This document shows, piece after piece, positions 38,387 to 48,623 of a DNA stretch of 64,000 nt; the stretch's first letter is position 1, and each line of letters starts with the position of its first letter. The DNA is from Spirodela intermedia (taxonomy: Eukaryota > Streptophyta > Magnoliopsida > Alismatales > Araceae), in the NCBI GenBank assembly GCA_902729315.2, contig LR746264.1, forward strand, positions 7,099,878-7,163,877, in the 5' to 3' direction. Below the pieces are notes generated by a model, which was given only the letters and a program-made list of their open reading frames with translations, did no database searches and was not told where the DNA came from. Position numbers and translations under genes: made by a program.

Positions 38387-40947
38387 ATGGCGAATCCGAG
38401 GAGGGCCAGTGGTCTTCACCTCCAGAACTTCTCCGACGAGGAGACTCCCCTGCCCCAGCAACCCACGCCGCCCTCTCGGCTCTTGTCCATCGTGGTTTTC
38501 CTGAAAAGGCCCCACGCCTTCCCTTTCCTCCTCTCCTTCTTCGTCCTCCTCACTTGGGTCTCCCTCAGGTTCCATAATCCCCAACCTCGTTATAGCATCA
38601 ATGGTTCGTCGTTTCCTACTGCTGCTTCTTCTCTATCTCAGCGGGAGTCGGCGGACAGGGATGCCAACCTGGTGCGGTTCAGTTCGGTGAAATTCCCTTC
38701 TCAGTTCCTCAAGGACAAGAGGGGATGGCTACTTAACCCTGTCACTGCTGCTCGAGATGCCGGCATCTCTGGTTCGTAGACTTTATTTGTTTTCTTTCTG
38801 TGCGTCTTTCCCTATTTTTGCATCCTATAATCTGTATCTTTGCCCGAGTAAAGCTTTTGGTTCTTCGTGGCTGTATTCCATCCGATGTTTCAATAGAGAT
38901 TGTGATTTCGGAAAATTATGGATCTCCATGTGTATCAAATGAATGTTCGTTCGTTTAATTAATCGAAATAAATTCTATCGAATGCATTTCATGATCGGAC
39001 AATGCGTTAATTTATTGTGCGTAAATGTAGTTTCTGATTGTTTCATTTTACGATCAGACGTGTGCATTTCCTTCCTTAGGGTTTCATGATGATTGTTTTT
39101 ATGTTTTTCAAAGGGTTCCGGGTTTATGTGATCGAAGCATTTAGCTCTTATCGGTGGAAGCATCTAGACAGAAGCCCACTGTGCGGGAAACATGAAGATA
39201 CCTACGTGCATTTCTCGTCTTTTTGTTTGATAAAAAAAATTAACCATTGGCCAAATATGGGTCCATACTGTCCGCTCTCCTTTGTTGACTCCGTGGTTGG
39301 ATACTGATCAGTTAGAATGACTAATTAGGGTTCTCAATTCATACCTCACTAATTACACTTCACTAATGGCGTCTTTTTATCTTGTTCTCCTTGTGGTCTC
39401 TTTAACATTTAGGCTGGTTATTTCAATCTGCCTTCTCAGAAAAAAAACGAGATCCTGTTCGTAGATTGGCGTATTTTTTTTAGAAAAATTAATCAGTGAC
39501 TAATTCCTTTGTCGCATTAACCTCATTCTATGCCTTATTTATGGATTTTGGAAGAAGGTTGGAGCTCAACGAAATTAATAGAATCCCGTCCAGTACAAGA
39601 TTAAAATAACATTCATACAGCCGCCCACAAGAGATTCATCAATCTATATTTCTTCATTTTTGGGTAAATGAAGTAATATTTGGAAGAATGGGCCGAATCT
39701 GCATTGGTGAGAAGGGTCCGTCTTTCCCGCCAGCAGCTCCAGGATGTATGTATGTGCTCTGGAATAGTTGGAAGGTTGAACTGGGTTAGCTGACAATGGA
39801 CGCTGCAAGCCATGTTCACTGCCTGAGATGCCTTGATGAAATCGGTTCCGTCATCTGGGATCAAGTTGTTGGCACAAGGCATGGCGTGATTCCATGAGAA
39901 TGGCTCAATTCCGTGGAGATGTTGCACTGCTTTAGCCGTATCTGAGATTCTGCTGCTTTGGTATCAAAATTTTATGGGTTCTTCGCCTTAGACATTTTCC
40001 ACCTGATAAGCTCGATCATGATTTGTAATTTTTAGGCAAGAGGAGAAGGAAGTGGTCATTTATCCGGGCACCCATTTCTCCTCAGATCTCGCATTTGCTT
40101 CCTACCCAACAAAACTTGGCTTCCCTTGTTAAAAGTCAGGCTATCCTTCACTACAGGCTGGAATATACTTTGCCATCTGTCTATCTTGATGCATAATTAA
40201 TGTCAATAAATCTCAGTGGACTTCAGCTCAAGTTGAGAAAATAACTGAACTGACGTCCATCCAGCAGGGTTCGGTTATAGACGACTGCAAATCCCAAAGC
40301 CATCCAACAATTGAGTCGAATTCCTGTTGGGATTTTATATTTTATGATTTCTTTCGCATTTCTTCATAAACCGAAGCATCTCCAATATGTTATTCTCATG
40401 CCTACGCCCAGGAGCTTACGTTCTTGATTTATAAACAGTCTTCTTCTGATGTTTAAGCTTTGATTCCCCATGGCCATATCTTCCCTCTGAAGCTCCTATT
40501 ACCTTAAGATCATCTTCTTACCCAGGAAAGTTTACCTGCAGGAGGAGCGATATCCTGTGCTTCAGTGCATGTGGGCGAGATCCGCCCCGGCGGGGTGAGG
40601 GGAAACCACAGGCACCGGGGCTGCAACGAGACGTTCATCCTCTGGGGCGCCGCCACAAAATTTAGGGTATTTTCTCGCTCTGTTGCTTGCGATTGGATTT
40701 TTTTTCCAAATACTGAAGCTTTAAACATGCGAGGATCATGCAGCTGGAGAACCCAAGCTTGGAAGGTGGCTACGCCGAAGCAACAATCGGCCGCGACGAG
40801 GTGGCAGTCGCGGCGAGCCCGAGCGGAAGAGCCCATGCCATAATCAACATCGATCCCCAACGAACAACCTTCCTCTTGGGCTGTCAGGATAGTTTGATCT
40901 TTTACAATGACTCGAGCACAGATTTCAACATTTGGAAGGGACTTTGA
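38387..40947 (+). CDS. Membrane-anchored cupin-domain protein of unknown function
   Basis: I recognise the fold but not a characterised gene. Three exons: 38387-38771, 40542-40666, 40744-40947, giving 237 residues. Seen: cytosolic-type N-terminus MANPRRASG with acidic FSDEETPLP; one hydrophobic span AFPFLLSFFVLLTWVSL (about residues 44-61); Ser-rich linker; then a single cupin with motif 1 GGVRGNHRHRGCNETFILWG, which fits G(X)5HXH(X)4E with the two His and the Glu usually binding metal, followed by TKFRLENPSL and a second half with HAIINIDPQRTTFLLGCQDS. Topology suggests a type II membrane protein with a lumenal cupin, possibly Golgi or ER. Sugar-nucleotide or cell-wall roles are conceivable by analogy with bacterial RmlC/CapF cupins, but this is inference. 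Intron 1 is 1.77 kb. Confidence 0.8.
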
Positions 40948-41347
40948 TCCACGTCATCGTATACATTATGTAAATAACGTCGGATCTCGCTTTTATCTTC
41001 TTCAAGAAAGCATCGGATCGACACCCTTCCCAGAGTTTGATCGTGTACAGATCTTCAGGGTTGTTCTTCGGCAGTTTTGTTTGGTATGGGATTAAGATTG
41101 ACTCTGAGGTCGTAATCAATGGGGAAGGCGATCTGACTTGTCGCTTGCCTTGTCCAGCTCCTCTGGGTGGGGGGCTTACCCTCCGGCGCATCTCTCGGAA
41201 TCGTCCCTTCAAAGAAAAGACAACCGCTTCCGGGTTTTATAGCATAAATCGCCCTCGTATCAGCCCTCTACAGACAAGTTTCCTCCTTCCCTCTCTCTCT
41301 CTCTCTCTCTCGCTCTCCGCTTCTGTTTCTCTTTCTGTGTGGAGGCC
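40948..41347. promoter_or_regulatory. Metacaspase upstream region
   Basis: 400 bp holding the cupin 3' end and the metacaspase promoter and leader. TTTATAGCATAAA near 41235 is a weak TATA candidate, followed by (CT)n at 41289-41313 about 35-60 bp before the ATG. Confidence 0.5.
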
Positions 41348-42382
41348 ATGGAGGGAGGGAAGAAGAGGCTGGCGACGCTGGTGGGGTGCGACTACGCCAA
41401 CACGGCCAACGAGCTGCATGGGTGCATCAATGACGTGCGGACCATGCAGGAGCTGCTCATCCGCCGGTTCGGCTTCCACCCCCAGGACGTCGAAGTCATC
41501 ACCGACGCGCCGGGCGCGGCGGTCCTCCCCACCGGCGCAACCATCCGCGCTGCCCTCTCCCGCATGGTTGACCGCGCCGCCGCCGGCGACGTCCTCTTTT
41601 TCCACTATAGCGGCCACGGCACCTGGTTCCCCTCCGGAAACCGCCGCGAGGAGGCCATCGTGCCCTGCGACTTCAACCTCATCACCGGTGCGACGACCCC
41701 AAAGACTAATCCATTCACCTCGTTTCTCTTGATCTTGCCGACAACAGCTGCTGAGTTTTAAGTATCCATGGGAGCGATTGCAGACGTTGACTTCCGCCAG
41801 TTGATCGCCCGCCTCCCGGCGGGGACGAGTTTCACCATCGTCTCCGACTCCTGCCACAGTGGCGGACTCATCGACAAGGAGAAAGAGCAGATAGGGTCGA
41901 CTTCCGCCCGCAGCAGGGCGATCCCTTACGAGGCCATCCTCAGCCATCTGAGCTCGCTCTCGGGTATCCAGTCGCCCCACATCGGAGACCACCTCGCCGG
42001 AGTCTTCGGCGACACCGCGAGCCCAAACTTTCTGGGCTTCCACCGGGGCGGCCGAAGGAGACTGCCGGAGGCCGACGACGGGATCCTCCTGAGCGGCTGC
42101 CAGGCGAACGAGACTTCGGCGGACATCTCCGGCGGAGACGACCCGGCGGCGGCGGCCTACGGCGCGTTCAGCCACGCCATCCAGACAGTGCTGCGGGAGC
42201 ACGAGGCGCCGCTCAGCAACCGGGAGCTCGTCGAGAAGACGAGGCTGCTGCTCGCCCAGCATCACTTCACGCAGCACCCTGGTCTCTACTGCAGCGACGA
42301 GAACGCCGCTGCCGCCTTCCTCCGGCAGGAGGAGGAAGAAGAGCCGCCAAGCTCGAAAGGAAGAATCCTCAACGATCTGTGA
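41348..42382 (+). CDS. Type II metacaspase, metacaspase-9-like
   Basis: Cys protease cleaving after Arg/Lys; family members act in cell death and apoplastic proteolysis. Two exons: 41348-41687 and 41784-42382 (96-bp intron), giving 312 residues. Seen: KKRLATLVGCDY start, NELHGCINDV, catalytic His90 in HYSGHGTWFP, EEAIVPCDFNLIT, catalytic Cys137 in SDSCHSGGLIDKEKEQIG, then a short linker and p10 region with DGILLSGCQANETSAD and AYGAFSHAIQ. The short linker and length fit the AtMC9 subgroup rather than the longer MC4-8. There is no zinc finger or prodomain, so it is type II. Very GC-rich coding sequence. ATG 41348 is the first ATG in frame. Its stop lies only 285 bp before the calmodulin start. 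Confidence 0.95.
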
Positions 42383-42667
42383 ATAAAGAGCTTAAATGGG
42401 CTGCCGAACATAATGGTCCAATAAAATGGGTTAATAGATTATTTTGATATGGGTATTTATGGAAATGTACTTGCTTTGTCACCATTAGCGGTTCGTGCGG
42501 GTTGATGGGGGTAGGATGGTACTATGTAAAATGGCCTCTAAGAGGGAGGAGGGATCGTAGAGAAATCGACTACTTTTCTTTGTGACATCTTCCTCGGGGG
42601 ACCATCGCGACAGATCTCCGTTCCGATCCGTTGTGGAGGGGGGATTTCTTTCAGGAGCAGCTTAACC
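42383..42667. promoter_or_regulatory. Short spacer with metacaspase 3' end and calmodulin promoter
   Basis: 285 bp between two tandem plus-strand genes, so the calmodulin promoter must be very compact or overlap the metacaspase 3' UTR. No TATA box is obvious. Confidence 0.5.
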
Positions 42668-45258
42668 ATGGCGGGTCAGCTCACCGATGATCAGATCTCC
42701 GAATTCAAGGAGGCCTTCAGCCTGTTCGACAAGGATGGCGACGGTCAGATTCCTCGGGATTGGTTTCGGCGTGTCTCGCTAGCTCTTCGATTAAGATCTG
42801 ATTGCATCTCGCTGGGTTTTCTGGAGCACCAAATCTTTGATCTAAAGTGTTCCTGGTTTTGTTTGTTAGCTTTTCATGCTTCCGAGCATTGCTTCGTGAT
42901 TAAAGAATACGTTTCGGCTTGTAGATAACTTTGTCATTCTCGGGTCAGCTATTGTCCTCTGTGGAGAGATCTCTTACAGCTGAAACTATTATTGTAGACC
43001 GGGACTCTCTGTGTTGGACATGGAAATGATCTGATCGAGTCTGCGCCTATCAGTGTACTTTGTGGAAGAGGATTTACTTTGTTATATTTAGGGATAATAA
43101 ATTATATGTTGCATACATGCCATATCTTAGAGTGATTTAATTGATTGCCTCATTTTTTTCTCTCAAGATTGAAACGTCTTCGGCCACTGTAATGAACAGG
43201 CTTAAGGGAGCTTTTGAGTGCGAGGCTATTGTTGTTGCAGAAGAAAGTGAGGATTTCGCTGCCAGATAGCTATGAAAACCAAAAATGCCTCTAAGAACAG
43301 GGGAGCCAGATGGCTGCTAGGACGACTGCTCGACAAGCATGACAGTCCTTGGTAATTCTGCGTTGAGGATTGGACCTTATATATGTAGTTTTTCCGAGGC
43401 TAAGAGAAGGGACTAAGGAGTGGGATGAATTGGGCTTTTTTAGAATATTGTAGAACTTCTATTTTCCTACTTAATCACCAGCGACCAAAAATGGGAACCA
43501 AAATTCTATTGCATCAACCTGAGAGCATTTGCTGTTCTGGTACTTCAATACACGTTCCCATGCACAATGTCTTTTTTGAGAATTCCGTTCCTCCCTGTGG
43601 TGTTTTTTGGGATACTAATGTGAGCTCTATGCAGTCACGGCATTCATATTGATCAGCAGATAATATGAACTCGGATGCTCGGTTATGTTTCTTTGTTAGA
43701 CTACGATCTCGCCATCTGTTGATTTAGTTGGGAAGGTCTTCATATTTCCTCCCTTTTTTAGGAACGTCAGGCTTTACATGTTATCACCTTGATTTTTTCC
43801 TCTGATTATCCCTGACTGAGTGGATGAAGTTTAAGAAAAATCGGTAGTTACAAGATTCACAGATGGGCACTGGGTGAATTAGTAACATTGAGTGAAATAT
43901 GTGGACAAGGAGTGTAGAAATTTCTCAGATGCATTTATTGTTCGCTGGTATTAATGCTGTGAGCACTAGAAGTCTTCATCTACTAATTTTTTGGACCATT
44001 AAAAATCGCTATGCTGTACCATTTGTATCACAGTTTGAAGAAATGATTCATGGTTGAATCGAGAGAACATTTCTTTCTATGACATAATATGGTTCTTGTG
44101 TGAAAATTGCAATTTCTATGTTCTTTTACCTAATTCCCTGCTTTTGTTTGGATTAGGTATCATTGAAGTGTCCATGGAACTTTATGGTCAACACGTACCT
44201 TGAGAAAGCAGACATTTGTTTACATCTTGATAGCAAATACATCAGATGGTTGATTGCTTTTGAAGATGCCATCTTGTCTCAGAATACAGATATTCAATGG
44301 TTTTTGAGGGGCCTATTAGATGAGGACCCCATCAAAACTTCTCTGAACACCGAAAATGTTGGATGTTTATGTCCTGCAATAGGTCAATGATTTTTTTTTT
44401 GGGCCAATCCGAAGCAATAGTTTCGCAGTCTTAGTCTTATCAGCGTCTTCTCTCTTATACGTATAATGTGTCCTCTACCAGCCTTTGACAACCATCACCC
44501 ACCCTCCCCATGAAAAGGAAACTCAGCAGAAGAATGCCGAATGTGTCAGATTTCCTAGGACACTTTGCTTGAAGAACAATTTTGTCTTTGGAACACCCAG
44601 TACGCTGTCTCAACTACTTGCCACGGCTTACGTAGGCGTCACTTCAGTAGCTTCCATTCTTTAAGTCCTGAGTCGTTTTTTTATGATTATCTCAGGGCTA
44701 ACTTTTGGATGGGGGCATATGGATTAGTTTTGGGTATTTAAAATTTGATGTTTTTCATTTTTTTCTATATTTATCTTGTACTATGAGTGCCCAGCCAATG
44801 TTTTGTCTTTCACTCGACTGTTTGATTACCCTTTTGAATTCTCTCTGCCTTCATAACTGTTTGATTTCGATAATCACCCTACAGGCTGCATCACCACCAA
44901 AGAACTGGGTACGGTCATGCGATCTCTGGGGCAGAACCCCACTGAGGCAGAGCTCCAAGACATGATCAATGAGGTGGATGCTGATGGGAATGGAACGATC
45001 GACTTCCCAGAGTTCCTCAATCTGATGGCCAGGAAGATGAAGGACACCGACTCCGAGGAGGAGCTGAAGGAAGCCTTCCGCGTCTTTGACAAGGACCAGA
45101 ATGGCTTCATCTCAGCTGCAGAGCTTCGCCATGTCATGACCAACCTTGGTGAGAAGCTGACCGACGAGGAGGTCGATGAGATGATCCGAGAGGCTGATGT
45201 GGACGGCGATGGACAGATCAACTACGATGAATTTGTCAAGGTAATGATGGCCAAGTAG
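42668..45258 (+). CDS. CAM: Calmodulin
   Basis: Ca2+ sensor with four EF-hands. Two exons, 42668-42743 and 44885-45258, giving 149 residues, the canonical length. Seen: EF loops beginning DKDGDGCITTKE (split by the intron after DKDGDG), [24 protein letters not shown] and [12 protein letters not shown], end VKVMMAK. The intron position in EF-hand 1 is the conserved plant one; it is 2.1 kb here. The sequence is otherwise as expected for plant CaM, but begins MAGQLTDDQ where MADQLTDDQ is usual, an Asp-to-Gly change from one base. No C-terminal prenylation box. Confidence 0.97.
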
Positions 45259-45786
45259 ACAGGGGCGCCCACAGTTTGGTAGAAATGTTCTCAGGACTTG
45301 CCGTGGACCTGTGCCGCCCACAGTTTTCTCCCCCATTTTGCTACTAAACTCTATTTTCGTCAGTAATTTGGCTTTGTTGAATGAATCCTTCCCCTCCTCC
45401 CCCTTGGTCCAACGCTTGACTCATTCGTACGCTCTTTCGGTTCTAGTTGACCTTTGTTGAATCTATTACCCACTTAGCTGTCCTAAATAATCAAAGCTTG
45501 CATTCGGCCAGTCTGTCGCCATCTCCAAGAGCGTCTTCGCATACTCGGCTGTAAAAATTTCTTCAAGAGCAGGTATGTTTTTTCTTGCTCGGATTTCTTT
45601 TGGATTAAATTCTCACATTCATACTATATTTTTTCCTTAATTTTTCTTGCTCGGATTTCTTGAGGATTAAATTTTTCTTCCAAAAATTTTCTGACCCGGC
45701 AACGAAGAAAATGCATGGTAATAATTATCCTCTGCGTCCCGGCTGCATAATGAAAATGTGGCTAGCCCAAATAAATAAGCAGGCGA
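45259..45786. other. Convergent spacer, calmodulin / E2 gene
   Basis: 528 bp with both 3' UTRs. A repeated phrase TTTTTCTTGCTCGGATTTCTT occurs in part at about 45578-45599 and 45640-45661, a short imperfect direct duplication. No gene seen. Confidence 0.55.
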
Positions 45787-47082
45787 TCACAATCTCTTCA
45801 GGCTTTTCTTCCTCGCATCCGCCTTCTTCTTGTTGTCCATCAGCGGCTTCGGCTTCCCGCTAACCGCCGGCGCTTTCTTCTCGACCCCGGCAGGCTCCGC
45901 AGCTTCATCCACCGCCGCCGCCCCCGGGGCAGCGGGCAGGGTGGCATTATCGGCGCCGTTCTGCTCCGGCCCGGCGGCGGCACCCGTCTGCTGCGCCGCC
46001 TTGGCGGCAGGGAGCTGGGCCGCCGCCACCGCCGCCGCGGCCGGAGAAGAGCCGGGGTCTACGTTCAAGGCGGTGGTGGACTCGGACATGGCAGGCGTCT
46101 TGACCTTGGGCTTCGGTTTGAGGGCATGTATCCCCGTGTACAGGCTGTAATTATCCCCGGTTTGAGGGCACTTGACCCATAAAAAATCGCCAACGATAAA
46201 AAAATCACCAACCCGATTTGACCGGAGGGACTTGAGACTTGATCAGCGGCACAGACCTGGCATGCCGAGCGTACTCTTGGTAGTTTTCAAGCAGCATCTT
46301 CCCGGCTTGTTCATTGAGGGCGGACTCCGGGAACGGCTCAATCAGGAGGCACCTCACAACCTGCACACGGCTCAGCGGCGGCACGCCAATTCAGCGACGT
46401 TCTACCCGAAAAGCCTCCGAATGCTTCTCGGAGAAACCACGGACACTACTACTCACAATCAAGACATGCCGCAGCCCGAGACTCGGATTCCAGTCCTTCT
46501 TCAGTGTGTTGACGCAGATCTCCCCGTTCGTCGCGATGTTGGGGTGGAATATCTTCGTCACAAAATACCCTAACAAGAACCCAAAAAGAAAAAAAAGGAA
46601 GAAGAAGAAGAAGAAGAAGAAGAGAGAGATCGCATAAATAATCATTGAAGACGGGAAGGGGCGTGCAGATCTCAACGAAGAGGGCGAGGAGAAGCATACC
46701 TTTGGGGGGCGATTGAGGGAAATCATGAGATAACAGCAGCTTCATGCGAAAAATGCCGTTTTCGTACGGAGTTCCAGCTGCAAGAAGCGAAGATTCGTCG
46801 TCATCCCTCGCGCAGATTCGATTAAAACAAAATGATACTCAAGTAGATCACCCACCAGGGCCCTCAATATCGGCAAATATCGTGGAGAAATCGTCGTCAT
46901 TCACTGTCACCTTGATCCCCTCCGGGGGGGATTCATCGAGATGCTTCAATTCCTTCGCGAGCTGTCTGATCACATTGGGCGGCAGGTTTTCATTGGTTGC
47001 CTACAGATAAGCAGCAGCAAGAATGATGAGCAGAGAAACAAGGTGCAGAAAATTAATACATAAGATCCGGCGTACCGACCAT
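45787..47082 (-). CDS. UBC22: Ubiquitin-conjugating enzyme E2, UBC22/UBE2S type
   Basis: E2 that in animals (UBE2S) elongates Lys11 chains with the APC/C; plant UBC22 is the orthologue. Exons in coding order: 47080-47082 (ATG only), 46856-47000, 46700-46777, 46457-46569, 46257-46360, 45787-46144, giving 266 residues. Seen: [19 protein letters not shown] start of the UBC fold, [22 protein letters not shown] at 84-86, catalytic Cys94 in [20 protein letters not shown], then [20 protein letters not shown] and EYARHA. The last exon encodes an Ala/Pro-rich low-complexity tail ending KKSLKRL, like the basic LRRL-type tail through which UBE2S docks on the APC/C. The start is inferred: the second exon lacks an in-frame ATG and an upstream ATG|GTCGGT donor gives the right phase. 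Confidence 0.9.
46597..46624. repeat. (GAA)n microsatellite in E2 intron
   Basis: GAA/AAG repeat just upstream of an E2 acceptor; on the gene strand it is a CTT pyrimidine tract. Confidence 0.85.
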
Positions 47083-47882
47083 GACTGCCGGAGACTAGAC
47101 TGCTTCCTTTCTCCCTCTCCTGAGAAATCTGGAGGAGAAACCCACCAGCAGATGTTTCGCTGAAAGAAATCTGGAAGAAAAACCCAATCTTTCAGATATA
47201 CGAGAAGCTGAAGGGACAAAATGGGTAATAATATTGATCAGGAACACAATGGTACTGAAACCCGGTTGATCTATGGAACAAAAACCAGCTTGATGGCTAA
47301 ACCGACGCATACTGTTAAAGCAAACTGAATCAGATCTAATGCCGGTTATAAAGATTAGCAAACACCACGGCTTCTGAAGAGAAAGAAGAGAGTCTAAGAC
47401 AGCCACCTGGTATTCTTTTTTATAAACTGCATCAAATATACACGCCGTAGAGGACGGAATCGAATCAAGATCCCGACAGAAGACGCCGTGTCGCAGAATC
47501 AAACCAATGAGTTGAACTGAAGCGGGGAAAGTGGGATTCTGCATATCGGCCGCCACCAGGGGTGGAAACCAAGCAAACAAGGCGGAATATGGAATCGATG
47601 GAGAGGAAAGCTTCCTTCAATCTGCACTCAAAAACCAGGACAAGCCCCGCATCACAGCAAGCCCCACCCACTCCTACCCACCCGCCCACGTAACCAAACC
47701 GCGAGCAAGATCTTTCAGACGCCGGATCGAAGGAGAAGACGAGGAATGTGGAATCAGAAACCCACCTCCTCGAGAAACCCCAACTCACAATCCGAAGAAG
47801 CAGCCGATAGAACGACGAAGCACTATGTTTCCGCTTCCGCTATTCTTGATCTCCCTCTTTAGGGAAAATTTCTGTGCCGAAT

Positions 47883-47932
<50 letters not shown>

Positions 47933-48623
47933 TAGCAGCAGTATCTGAAGTAGGCAGCATATCTCTTTAAAGGAAATGGCGAAGAAACCCTGCCACGTGA
48001 CATCTGAACCTTCGGAACTGGACGGCGCGATTGCCTTTATTCTAGAGGCACCACGGATGGACGAGGCGGATGAGCCCCGGCCCAGCCCGATTCTTCGGGG
48101 GGATGGTGGGGAGGAGAGAGCCTCCTCTTGTCGGATGCGCTGACAAGGTGGACCGAGACTTAGCCGTTGGGGAGAGGTGGCCGCCGACTGGGCTTAACCC
48201 AACCAGGGTTTAACCAAGGTATGCGCACCACCCCCTCCCCCAGAAGTGACCGTTGGTCGTCGCTGGGACTGGTTTCCGTTTCTGCCCGATTCAAATGCCG
48301 TAGCAGTCCTGGCCAATGGGTTAAACGAAGTCAAATGGGCCGTTTTACAGCTGTCGATTACATGGCCCAGTGGGCCTCGTCCTCAATAAAAGATGGTAGA
48401 ATGAAGCTGCAGAATACCACAGCGACGATTTCTCCAAAAAAAATTCATCCTCTCTCTCTCTCTCTCCCTCTCTCTCTCAATCCCCTTATATTGTGAACTC
48501 GACGAACTGGAGACAGTTGTGAGAAGGAAGAGACAGAGAGCGAGAGCGAGAGAGAGAGAGGGGTGAGGGGGGAATTCTGCCTTGCGTGGGGGACCGTTGT
48601 GCGTAGATGAGAAGAGAGAAGTA
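47083..48623. promoter_or_regulatory. E2 5' UTR/promoter and PPR 3' flank
   Basis: 1.5 kb. The E2 leader probably continues to the long tract at 47886-47930, read as CT on the E2 strand. A second (CT)n lies at 48450-48478, read as GA on the PPR strand downstream of its stop. Overlapping short open frames look spurious. Confidence 0.5.
47886..47930. repeat. (GA)22 microsatellite upstream of E2 gene
   Basis: The longest pure GA tract in the window. On the E2 sense strand it is CT and likely lies near the transcription start. Confidence 0.9.

Noticed and set aside
39613-39927. 104-codon minus-strand frame in the cupin intron
   Set aside because: No recognisable domain, AT-rich intron context; at most a fragment of an old insertion.
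41237-42277. 346-codon open frame on the minus strand
   Set aside because: Exact antisense of the metacaspase, whose GC-rich codons leave the opposite strand open. No family resemblance.
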